From Lingula anatina (lineage: Eukaryota > Brachiopoda > Lingulata > Lingulida > Lingulidae): a stretch of 64,000 nt of DNA. Of this stretch, positions 1-11,136 are shown in pieces. The stretch lies in assembly GCF_001039355.2 (NCBI RefSeq), contig NW_019773947.1, positions 442,969 through 506,968 of the forward strand, read 5' to 3'. Numbering within the stretch: position 1 is the first letter of the stretch; each line of letters starts with the position of its first letter. Made by a program: the position numbers and the translations under genes. Below the pieces are notes generated by a model. The model was not told the origin of the DNA. It was given only the letters and a program-made list of their open reading frames with translations, and ran no database searches.

Positions 1-37
<37 letters not shown>

Positions 38-87
38 ACAAACAAACAAACAAACAAACAAACACACACACACACACACACACACAC
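1..87. repeat. Compound microsatellite (CT)n-(AAAC)n-(CA)n
   Basis: Three simple repeats abut: CT dinucleotides to about base 36, an AAAC tetranucleotide run to about 62, then CA to about 87. The window begins inside the CT tract. Confidence 0.97.
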
Positions 88-877
88 TGGTAAATATTAT
101 AGGAAAGCATGAGTGCGCTTACATGTTATTTAACATCATATACAACCAGAAGAGCGTATTTTTAACTCGCGTGAAAAGAAAAGCTACGAATCATTACACT
201 GTGTTCTTGTGTTCTATTAAAAAAAAAAACAGCAGTGTGTGCCAGTGTGTGTTCAAGTCTTACAACGTTGGAACCGAGGGGAGAGGGTTCGTCGCATAGG
301 AAACGCGCCCTCTCTCTGATTCTGAGGCACCCTGGTCTACCACTTCTCCCTACCCTCCCACCTATACCAAAAAGTAAGACATTCTTACGCCCTTCATATG
401 TATAGGAGATTGTTTTACTGTTTTTTTTTCCTTTTGTTCCCCTCGGCAAAATCCAGCGCCTTTGGTCCTGTTCACGTCGAACGTTACATTTTTCTGTATC
501 ACACAAGTTTGTAGTATTGACAATATTGTATCCCTGCTTATAATATCGCGAGTCACTAAACGAAGTCCACGAGACACTGCCTTTATGTGGAATAATTTCT
601 TTTCGTCGGTACATACATTAATAGTACTTTACAAGAAAAGGAGATTATTCCCCCCCCCCCCTTGATTAACTAGTAGATCTGGAACCCTTTGGTATCAGAG
701 TCTTCTAAATTAGCATGGAAATTTTAAGTATTGGCGATACAATAGTTTTGTAACAAACTATTAGCGCAGCCTGTGGTTAGAGAGTGTTACACTTGTGTGA
801 TAAAGAAAACTGTTTGGCCCGATGTGAAAAAGGCCTGATTTTCTAACAGTTCTCATCACTCATATCTCAATATGTAG
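88..877. other. Intron of the SLC5-like gene, no coding exon seen
   Basis: No exon could be supported here. Open frames on the minus strand (for example 614-162) have no recognisable protein character or splice partners. There is a C homopolymer at 651-661. The stretch ends with the acceptor TAG at 875-877 that opens the first visible exon of the SLC5-like gene. Confidence 0.6.
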
Positions 878-2914
878 GGTTTCGGGGGTTAATACTGGCT
901 GTCATGCTGTCCGCGCTGACGACAACATTAACCTCTATATTCAACAGCGCCAGTAGCATCTTTACCTTAGATTTATGGACCAAGATGAGAAAACAGGCAA
1001 CGGAGACAGAGAAAATGATTGTAGGAAGGTAACGACACATTTTAATAGGGAGTCTAGCATGGTGAAGAATGACCTTAGTTTCGAATATCATTACTTGGAA
1101 ACGCCGACTAAGATAATCGGAAAAGGTATTTTGAAATAGAATGCGCGTAATATCTAGTTTAACGTATTTAACTCAATCCGCTCAGCAATATGGAATATTT
1201 TTATTTTGCAGAATATTTATCCTGGTGTTGGTGGTCGTCAGTATTGCCTGGATTCCCATTCTCAATGCAGTGCAGGGGGGACAGCTGTGGAACTACTTGC
1301 AGTCAATTTACGCATATATCGCTCCGCCCTGGTGTATGGTGTACCTCCTCGGAGCGGCGTGGAACAGAACTACGGAACAAGTAAATAATACTGTTTCTGA
1401 TTTATTTTGATAAACTCATTTGGCCTTTGATCTACTGTTGCTAGATCATCCAGTGAATTAAAAAGGCTATTTTAATCTTTTAAAAACGAATTGGTGAATA
1501 TACTGCTTCAAAATTTTGGTATTTTATGGAATTACATAGCCGTAAAAGGAACCTCAAATAAATGTTCTTCGTGTACATATTGTCTTATACTATAATAAGT
1601 GTTGAAAGGATATGTAAATTTTAGGGGGCTTTCTGGGGCCTTTTAGTCGGCACAGCTGTAGGGGTCACTAGAATGATACTGGACTGGTCGTATCCTAAAC
1701 ATGGCTGCGGGGAGGTGGACACCAGACCTGCCGTGCTGGCCGAGGTGCACTACCTCCATTTCTCCATCCTGAACACCGCAATCTCCGCTATCGCAATTGT
1801 TGTGATCAGTCTGTTGACCACTCCCCAGGAGCCTGCTCAGGTACATGTATATTGCCACTACTTGATTGTATCTTTATCTTCCATTTAAGCCCCCTTTACA
1901 CTGAACGGCATCCTTGCGTCCCGTAGTACGTCCCCTTTTGAGAGCAAAATGAATAAATAAATAAATAATACTTAACAAGCGGACAACTGGTCGATCATTG
2001 AGCATTCATTTTGTAACCAAAGCGATGTTTGTGCCTCCTTTTCTGCTAGTTTCATGGTCGCACAAATGACGAAGAAAGGACGACGTTTAGTGTAAAGCAG
2101 GTTCCAGATGTTTGTCTTTAAATAGTCTTTCGTGCACTCTTCCACCCATCGGTTTATTCTGTTTATCTTATATTTACATTGAGACATTTTAGATTAACCT
2201 TATGATGTGTCAAAAAGGAATCTTACTGAAACGAAATAACATTTTTAATACAGGTAATAACTCACAAGACATCAGACAACCAACGAGCAGCTTCCAAGTG
2301 AAAAAGAGTGATACTTATCGTTCGTTCTTTATATCAGTTAGCAGGTACGACGTGGTTCACGCGGAACAGAAAAAGAAGCTCTGACCTCGGTTTACACACA
2401 AAAGAACCTGGCGCTGGACCGGGCACCAACTATGAAGAACAGAAACAGACAGAAGGTTTGGTATATTAAGCAAATCGGTCTTAAATCTATCAATAGCGAT
2501 GTTGAATTTTGTCAGTTTTTTGTCAGCAATCTTCTTTCATCATATTCAGATTTAAACAAGCAGAAACGGGCAGTTTAAGGTACTTGCATTACTTTTGCCA
2601 TTTACAATAACAGGTGTTTTTGTATTAAAATACCCGTACTTGTTCCCCCACAAAAAGTTTAGAAATATTTTACTGAATATTGCCGACATTTCTTGATTAC
2701 AGAGAGCAGTGCAGCGCCAACTTTGAAGCAGAAATGTTTCAGCGTATTATGCGGGGTACCAAGCAAAGGACGCCCCACTGGATCTGCCGAAGAATCCATC
2801 CGACCAACAAAACTACCGTCTGTACAAGAAACTATCAAATGGCAGCGGATTCTGAATGTGAATGCTGTTATTTTAATGGCGGTGACGGTGTTTGTTATGG
2901 CACTCCTCTATTAG
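878..2914 (+). CDS. SLC5-family sodium/solute symporter, C-terminal part (5 exons, 5'-partial)
   Basis: The exons are 878-1028, 1212-1380, 1625-1840, 2338-2455 and 2703-2914 (stop TAG), with GT/AG borders and matching phases (2,0,0,1). They encode 287 residues, the last five or so membrane helices of a sodium-coupled sugar or inositol transporter. Family signatures read directly: [10 protein letters not shown]-like [14 protein letters not shown] in the first exon, [16 protein letters not shown] and [10 protein letters not shown] in the second, GAFWGLLVG and VHYLHFS in the third, TTWFTRN in the fourth, and a final hydrophobic helix after [12 protein letters not shown] in the last. The pattern is closest to the SLC5A9/SLC5A10/SLC5A11 branch from memory of those proteins; the substrate cannot be assigned. 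Earlier exons lie left of the window. An apparent AATAAA at 3931-3936 could end the transcript. The gene converges on the minus-strand gene ending at 4001. Confidence 0.88.
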
Positions 2915-4000
2915 AAATTGGCTTTGTCATATGAAAGGTATAACTTTTATTGTTTGTGGATAACATTATGTAACAGATACTAAAAGTTCAGGGCGAATTC
3001 GATGCTCATCTTCCCCGATAGTTTAGCAGACATACTAGTAAGTGTTCGCAGGTGGGGTTACCTCCGTTTTCACTTCCACAGACCACCGCTACCTATATAC
3101 GAAATATAGATCGCCTTGGATCGTTTTCAACAAAGGTACTTAAGTTAAAACCCTGTCTCTCACTTTTGGTCGTAGACATACATGTAGTATGTCCGTTGGT
3201 CAGTCGTGATGGCATGGCTAAGACGATTCACGAATACGTATCATTTTTAAACATTTAAATCGTATCGAAATCAGTTCTAACTTAGACTTTGAAAATTACA
3301 CGGGACTAACAATGCGACCTAGATTACTGAATTTCACGGTTACTCCTCTGGCCTTCTGCTGACGTCGTTTAGTCTTTTTTTGTTTTAGTTAAATCAAATT
3401 TGAAGTTTGAAAACAGAATCAAATATGATACAGTAACTGTGGGTACATGTACATAACAAGTAGTTTATTCACATAGCTACACCGCATATGTTTTCAAAAC
3501 ATGTATATTTTTACCAAAGAATCATATAGAATGCAGTGGTTTTAACAGGGTTGCATGCGTGTAGGGTACACACGTTTGAACCATTCAAAGAACATCATAA
3601 CAGAATACCAAGGCACAGAGATTATGGTAAAGGGTTGAACGAAACTTGGTCAACTGACTGATTGTTTTATACGGGTAGCTGACAGTTGTTTATAAACCCT
3701 GGCACTACAGAAAAATCACATAAAATGACACAGGGGTATATAACTGAACAAAGATTAGTGCAGTAAAATGTTTTGATAAAAATAATTTACGTAACAATTA
3801 GTGTTGACATATATCCGGACTCTATAGTTTTAGACACAACCGATAACTATGTACGCGGTGGGATTAATACCTCATATCCAATACACTGCCAATGTACACA
3901 ATCACCAGATGACTCTGGCCCATCAGCTGCAATAAACTCGTTTGCACATATTTTGTATATGAGAGTCACAATCGCTTCTACTTATGGTTTCTCTAAACTG
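2915..4000. other. Convergent 3' intergenic/UTR region
   Basis: No coding potential is supported between the SLC5-like stop and the stop of the opposing gene. It contains a plus-strand AATAAA at 3931-3936 and a minus-strand AATAAA (TTTATT at 3474-3479). If both are used, the two 3' UTRs overlap by roughly 450 bases. Confidence 0.5.
3474..3479 (-). terminator. Candidate poly(A) signal for the DUF4347-like gene
   Basis: This is the only AATAAA I noted on the minus strand within about 550 bases downstream of the stop at 4001. Use is not shown by the sequence. Confidence 0.35.
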
Positions 4001-7000
4001 TCATTTCAACGACCCGTTCTGTATATTAACATCCGGCTCCACTTTTCTCCAGTCTATCTCCATACTTAGGTGCTGTTGAGATTTCCAAAGCTTGTAACGG
4101 TCCACATGGAAATACGCCGAAAGCATCTCCGCACCTAAAACAAACAATAAAATACTTTTTACAATGATGGTAAAAGACAGTACCAAAGAGTTTAAATTAT
4201 AAAGATTTCGATGACGACAAAGGCATAGTTGAATCAAGGAGTTGTATCAGATACAACTCCTTGGTGGAACTTAAATCTGATTAAAATTGTCTGACAGATA
4301 ACTGAGGCGTAAATGGGTACTTTTCCTTAAAAGAAAATACAAATGCATTAAAGTCTAACATACCTTCCCTTGACATCTCCAACGGAGCTTCAAATCTCAC
4401 CATATTCGGCTTCATGAGTTCCGTTAAAGACTTACATAACTGAAATAAAATATGCAAATTTATCTCTGTTGTGACCCAGGAAATTAAATGAAAATGAAAT
4501 TTAACGAAACATCTCCATGAAATATAAAGACAGAAAGAACGTTGTGGGAGCATTTACTTCTTTCCTTCGGGGAAAAGACTTTTGTAACGCTGTAAAACGG
4601 AGAAACATCTAAAATATTAGTAATAAACAAAGAATAACATAAATTTTACAATAGCAAACTGTAAAATAAACCCGTGAAACACCAGAATGGTTGCGTTTGA
4701 TGTTACAGTTTTTGCCTTAATTCTTTCATTCACCTTTTCTCCTTGTTTATTTCCATGGAGCCAAAAACCCATGAAGTACACCACAGCGTCCTCTGCCGGG
4801 CATTTAGTCATCAAAGGGCCGATCGAGGAGAAAAACCTAAAATCATTACTTTTTAATTAGGAAAATATGAGGTCACTCTTCCAAGCCTGTGTTTAGGTGA
4901 TGAGACTCCTGGTTATTGACTTTAACAGGCCATAGTTTAAATACGAGGAATCATAAATAAGACGACAGTACTGTGACGTTGGTACTGCGTGTCCTTTTCA
5001 TAACAGGTCCGCAGCTCCCTTGTGTTACGCGTGATCATAAAGAGAATTTATAAGTGCGGACAGATCTTGGTTTACACTCTTGCCTAATTTGTTGGTGCAA
5101 TATCAAATCTTAAGAACACTGAGGAGCCAATACTGACGGTTTTTGGTGGTCACATTGTTTTTCATCATTCAAAACTGGTGATCTTCAACTTTAACTCATT
5201 ATAAAATAGCGTTGCACCCTCTACTTAGACAAGATTTGATAACACCTTATACCATTCCAGTTACACTTGGTCTATTTTTATAAGCTTTGACAAACGAGTG
5301 AAAATTTGACTGTCTGAAGCAGCCCCCGACTCTTACTTTTCCATGTCCTCTTCTCCCGGCTTATGCAACTTAGCTGGAGTGAGCACCCTTTTCTTTAGTA
5401 TGTAGGCGTGGCCGGGACCTCCCTGAGAAGAAAACAGAATACCATTTTTCATTTAAGTATTATGTAGCAAAATCAGAGCAAAGACACCCCATCTTCAGCA
5501 GCTTTCTGCTACATCAAGTGAAAGAGATAATGGATCAAATATAATTGTAAATCGGATTTAGAGTTTAAGAACGTCGGAATTTGGAAAATTCCGAAAAACA
5601 TAAATCTGACTGTAGTAGTACTGAAAGAGTTCTTGCTTGTGAGAATCTTTGCTTTTTAGCGAAGGATTTTAATATGTTAGATACAACTGTCATCAGATCG
5701 TATGGAACTTTGTCAGGATTACGCGACAAATGAATGGTGATGCTTGACTGCAGAATGGTTTACTGAGGGAAAAACTTACAGCAACGTGTCGTTTAATACA
5801 GCAACGTGTCGTTTAATTTGTGATATCTCAAGAATAACCTACCTGGCAGTAAAATGCAATAGACTCAGCTTTGCTTCCTTGTTTATATTCATTTAGTCGT
5901 TTTTCGATCTTTTCTGAAAGAAAAAAGATTATTTCGAGATAAAAGGCATAGGGATAAAGTACTTGCACACCATGACCAAACTACCTACGGGTTTTCTATA
6001 AATATATATATATATATTTCTCTTTGTGACGGCGTGCGTGATATAACATTATACAAAAAAAAACGACTATATTCATGAAAATCTTTGCACTCGTTTCATA
6101 GAACTGCTTGTTATTTGACCAAATCTTCCAATTTTTTCTTGAAATTAGAATCCGATATACTCTAAAGATACCTCGACTTATTCTAATTGCAAATTAACCT
6201 TCAGGTAGATAGCACAGAATATTATTACCTGCTAGTTTCGGAAATGATGTCTTTTCAAAATCCTGAAAAAAAAAACGAAATGGAATTTTAAGGCCGATTT
6301 CATGTGAAACTGGGCTCAGAAATTGTTGAAGTGTTTGAAAGATATGGCTTATATAGCACAGAAAATGTTACGAAATTCATGAACACACAACTGTCTACAT
6401 GTACAAAGCTTTAAGGATTTTACCAATTAAAGCCTAGCTATGAAAGGTTTTAGATGGACGGTTATTACTTCCATGCCCAGTTAACAGAGCGTTCTTCCAT
6501 ACATAAACCATGGACAAATGAAACAGATTAATTGTCCAAGATTAAACTGATTAAATGGATATAATTCGCATTAATTGTCACGTCTCAATCTTGTTAATAG
6601 AATTCATGCTGTTAATCAATTAGTAAGAAAATAAAGCAAGTAAGAAAATATATATACTGACCGTCAATGAGAACGTTCCAGTAAAACCTAAACTTTTTTA
6701 GCAGCTATGGAAATGGCTTTGTTGTTAGGGTTTCTTCATTGAAGTGTTTAATTAATTGGTAGTGTTTCTAAATTTGTCAATCATTGGGTACATATGGTAG
6801 ACATGTAAAATTTGGCCAAAATGTCCACTTGTCTTGGAAATTTTATTAGCAGCATGTGTAGGGTATGGCATGGAAACCCTATGCACGGATTGCTCCGTTA
6901 AATGCCACCTTTATCCCCTACTTATTCTGTGATATGATGGTTACCAACGTTTCTTCTTCTAAATTTTGTCAGTCAGTGGGTATATATATGGTAGACATGT

Positions 7001-9392
7001 GAAATATGGTAAAATGCCCCCTTGTCATCCTTCAGGAAGTCACTCCATTTGAATGTCTTTGTAGTGAAACTGTTATACAGTCACAACTTACTTATGTGTG
7101 TTACTTTGATAATAAATTACATAAAAAAACTCCCTAGAAGATTCTGTATTGACGGCCAGAGCATAGCATAAAGACGGGCAATGAATTATAATATTTTACT
7201 TACATAGGCTATAGTAATGATGTGGCTTTCCTTTTTCACTACATGCTTGATCAACTGTTCAGCTTTCTGAACATTGGAAGACACTAACTGAAAATCGGAA
7301 TCAAAATATTTGCTAAACACCAACAAACAGAATACCACTGATTTTAAAATTTTGGAAATTATTTTCACAGCTTTGATTTTCATTTTCAATAAAAGCCTTA
7401 TGTTATTTAAAAAAAGCAACGTAGCAGGTAGTAACACAAAATGGCTGAAACTAGAATGTAAAAGAATGCATTACTTGTTGAATATTCATTATGGTAATCA
7501 AATATGCTTTGGTTTACAATTTCTGGAAAATCAAACCTTTTAATGCAGAAAAAGAATCAAAGAGTTGCTACTGTCATAAATCCCCTGGGCTTCATACAAA
7601 AAGGGATTCATGACCCATAAACATGTTGTTAGCAATTACCAAAATCCTCGGTCTTATCGTCCGTGAAATAAGCTGGGATCGATCTTCTCTCTTCAGTTTT
7701 CCGCATTTTTTCAGTTCCTTTTCTTTTTCTACGCTGTAGCCAATGGAATTTGCCTCTAAAGTCTGCTCTGCGAACCATTTTACATCTATGATATCATCTT
7801 GAAATGAATTCAGTTCTTCTTCGGTTTGTTCACCTAAAACACAAAAAGCGTTTATTTTGTGTTTATTTATTTTACAATGCAATGTCACTATCATATGTAG
7901 CTGGTTGTAGCAAGGACAAGTAAACAATTTCAAGTTCAGAAAGTGGAAAACGGATGCTAACTTGAAACTAACGGTGATATCACTATTAGTGCTCGGTCGC
8001 AAATTGCGATGCTTTCGAGTTATGCAATAGCGACGAATCGCCATGCTTGGTCGCAATTTGCGAAGATGTCAAAGTATGGAGCCCATGATTACGTACCACG
8101 TGCCACCAGTGTTATTTTCAGCAGAGATTTCACATTCACTGTCTCGCAGTGATGTACCCCTCTAAATACATTGGTCAGTTTATACATCTATCATTTTAAA
8201 TTCTTCATAACATATTTCACAGGTTTCGAATTATAAAATTACTATTTGCCAAGTATTTAGTTTTTCTAACAACAGCAAAAAAAAAAAAGGTTAAGTATTC
8301 GTCTAATCAGTAATCATGTCATTTAAGATGCCACAACCAATTCAGTTTTAAGAAGCAATGAACGAAAATGGGATCTTGCTGACGTTTGACTTTTCAGGGA
8401 GATTGCAAACGCATTCCCCCTTAACAAAAATTACATTTGAAATCCTCTATTTCCTGTCCTATTTTGTTTTAAATATTTCTTATTCTTTTTTTTCATTGCT
8501 ATCTGGTATTTGTTTCATCACTCTTTTATTGAAACTCCCCAAGTAGATTATCCGTGGCCTTCATCTTCTTTTTCCTTCTGCGCATTCTATATAAGTCAGA
8601 ATTTCACCCTTACTTCCCCACAACTCCTGTGTGAAAATATTAATCAACTGGTGCCCATTTGGTACTGATGTTTTTTTTTCAGGATATTTTATCCTGTAAA
8701 ATATCCCTTTATCAAAACGCGAGGCATATAAAACCAACATAAATTGTCTTACCTATTTTTATTTCTTCGGTCCAGTCGACACGTTTTAATTTTCCTTCTT
8801 CTTTCCATTGCCTGCTGCGATTTTCTCTTTTTTCGTGTCTCTTTTCTAATGTTTCGCTCAGCTGTTGATTGGAAAGTCTCCTTCTATACATTCTGAAATA
8901 AAAAAAGCAACTTAAGTTTGATAACGGGTCCATCACCATGAAACAAAAGCCTACTTTTTTTCACTTTAAAACGTGTATCGGAACATCAATTTTTTTCTTA
9001 GCAATGATTTTGCAATAATTTATCATTTTAATAAATACTTCACACCTTTCTGGGATTGATGACAGAAAAGTTCGACCAACGTACATTGCCAAAGTAGTGT
9101 GACTATCGTTCAGTTTTTTATCATCACACCTAGGGAGTCTTGATAATGTGTTAAGCATTTTTCCTGATCTCCAGTTTTTTCCTTCTATCCTTCCACTTTG
9201 GGAAACATCAACAGAGGTGTCGTTTGCATACTTTGGGCGTCCTGAATAATCCTGCCTGTTCTTCTTCAGTTTAAAAACGTGATATGTTCTATTTTGCAAC
9301 TTCGACGTGTAAGTGATCTTGTCTCCATTTTTATCGACAAGGATTCTGTTTCTATGACCGCAGCATATGCACGTGACGTATTTAAAAGACAT
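4001..9392 (-). CDS. Uncharacterised protein with DUF4347-like C-terminal domain (10 exons, 422 aa)
   Basis: Exons, in transcript order: 9392-9046, 8892-8753, 7833-7640, 7287-7204, 6262-6229, 5913-5843, 5422-5337, 4836-4734, 4439-4364, 4134-4001. All borders are GT/AG, phases agree (2,1,0,0,1,0,2,0,1) and the sum is 1269 nt, so the model is internally strong. Start is MSFKYV at 9392; an in-frame ATG at 9419 would add 9 residues, and a TGA lies just upstream with no acceptor between. Residues 1-115 are basic and unrecognised, 116-220 are charged and helix-rich (LSNQQLSETLEKRHEKRENR). Residues about 222-390 resemble DUF4347: a first strand RPRILLVSS, then SIAFYCQGGPGHAYILKKRV in place of the family's HG-x-PG strand-turn, then EDAVVYFMGFWLHGNKQGEK in place of the YGC-x-x-A-x-G segment, then MVRFEAP. 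The usual His and Cys positions are Gln and Met/Gly. Function is unknown; the domain call is from fold-pattern memory. Confidence 0.75.
4235..4263. repeat. Perfect 14-bp inverted repeat with 1-nt centre
   Basis: CAAGGAGTTGTATC is followed by one A and its exact reverse complement. It lies in the last intron of the DUF4347-like gene. Confidence 0.95.
5780..5818. repeat. Tandem 20-bp duplication
   Basis: The unit CAGCAACGTGTCGTTTAAT(A) occurs twice in direct succession, in an intron of the DUF4347-like gene. Confidence 0.85.
6764..7030. repeat. Two diverged direct copies of a ~75-bp repeat
   Basis: Copies at about 6764-6836 and 6951-7029 share CTAAATTTTGTCA, TGGGTA-ATATGGTAGACATG and AAATG-CC-CTTGTC, with scattered substitutions. 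They are intronic. Confidence 0.65.
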
Positions 9393-9559
9393 TTTGTCAA
9401 GGCCAGGTATTAAATACATGAGCGTCGTTCATGCTTTAAGGTGCAACTAATGGCTTTTAATTAGAAAATGATTAATGGACCATGCCCTGGTTTAGATACG
9501 TCGCATTAGATCACCATATTCAACTTTTCATCCCACCACAGTACTCGATCCCATTGCTT

Positions 9560-10000
9560 GTATATTATGCCCAAAATATGCATCAGTTTATACTACAATC
9601 AAATTCAAAATCTTTGTGAATCTGATTTTACCAAACAGGAATGACACCATATGTCTCAGAATGGGCAATTCATTTGTCCCAAACCTCTGTTCACATTGTG
9701 CTCTTCCTTTGGAGCGTTGTTTCATTCCTACCAGTATGCTAGCATAACTCTCATAAATTAACTGGTGAACATCTTGTGTGGTATCAGCACCTTCAAGAAT
9801 TAACTTCCACGTTCAATAAAATCCTCATAAAATCCCAAGATACACTGAATTCTTTTGGGGTCTCCGTAAGTTCCAAAACCAAAGTGCAAAAGACTAAGAG
9901 GCAAATCATCATCAGCGACCTTAAAAACGTCTGCCACCTTAGCTTCTCAGAAGTTCACCAAAGTACAGATATCATACGTCTCCTCTGAATTATTTATTAA
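9560..10000 (-). pseudogene. Possible decayed coding relic, unidentified
   Basis: The minus strand shows protein-like stretches in two frames: about 9950-9800 reads VADVFKVADDDLPLSLLHFG and continues to FYEDFIERG, and about 9790-9580 reads WKLILEGADTTQDVHQ and continues to RFGTNELPILRHM. A stop and a frame change separate them and no convincing splice sites join them. I do not recognise the protein. It could be a dead gene copy, a transposon relic or chance; it lies between the DUF4347-like gene and the Tc1 relic. Confidence 0.25.
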
Positions 10001-10279
10001 GATAAGATGGATATGTGCCATTTATATCAAACTTCGTGTGTAATATGATTTCCCACGGGTCCAAGTAGTAATCAATCCAGGTAAGCCGAGATGTTCATTA
10101 AATGGCGGTTCACGCACTATATAAGATGCGTCCCGAACTGATTAAGCAGATGTCGGTGCAATTTCTACAGTTAGTTACAGTTAAAGGAAAAATTAGATCT
10201 ATTAAGAATTTTTATGGTTTAGTCAATTACTGTTTAAGGGTAACTGTATCAAGTTTCGACATCTTTGAATTTGTTTCAA

Positions 10280-10585
10280 ATATCATTTCACCTATGTGTT
10301 CTCCTCTGTCACTTCTGACAACGCTGAACTTGCTTTCATCTGAGAACTGTATCATTGTCCAGTTGTTGGCTGGTATCCATGCCAGAGTTCTGGTATACCA
10401 TCTGACTCTGCGTAGAACGGCGATCACTGGTCTCCTAACAACAACCCTGCCAAAATAACGGCGGCTGTGCAGACGTCTTCAGCCAGTAAACTCAGAAACA
10501 CGGTTTGCCCTATTCTCGTTCAATGCTGCAGTCACGTCCCGACATGTCATGGAACGTTTTCTACGAGGAAGTCGTGTTAACATTC
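10280..10585 (-). mobile_element. Tc1/mariner transposase relic
   Basis: Translated on the minus strand, the segment contains RRVRWYTRTLAWIPANNW followed by FSDESKF, the arrangement expected around the middle catalytic Asp of Tc1-type transposases. Upstream, in the same frame, are the residues SRRYFGRVVVRRP with a stop just before them, and no second half of the enzyme or inverted repeats were found. It is a dead fragment. Confidence 0.6.
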
Positions 10586-11136
10586 TCTCTTCTCTATGTG
10601 TGATTTCCTTCTGTCGGCTTTAACCAGACAATTTTGCTTATGTGCCTCTTTTGTTAAGATGTTGTCTAACCTTCTGAATGATTCTCATGGAACAACCCGA
10701 CCTTTTGGCCATTCGGAGTGTCAAAACTAACTTCTATGTCAGCCGCTTGGTAAAAATGTATTCCTCTCACTTAGATGCCGCATATTAAAATATATTTGGT
10801 GTCGGGGTATTTCAGTGGTCACGCTAGGTAGGTCAATGTTATAGTACTCGCATCCTCAATTTATTTGAAGATCGGTAGCCTAGATTTTATGCAATTGTAA
10901 ATTCAAATCTATGGGCACCTTTGCAGCAATGTGCATAAATGCATAAGGGATGATATTTTTCAAGAGTATATAGGCCTACTTCGCCGCACTATTAAGTAAC
11001 CTACTTTACTATTAATTGTCTATCAATAAGATTAATTGATTCAAGAACTTTTTGTACGCATTTTTAACATGTTCACCTGAGCGTTTCAATGTATCAAACG
11101 ATTTTTTCAAAGTAGTCAGACATTGAATACTCTTAC

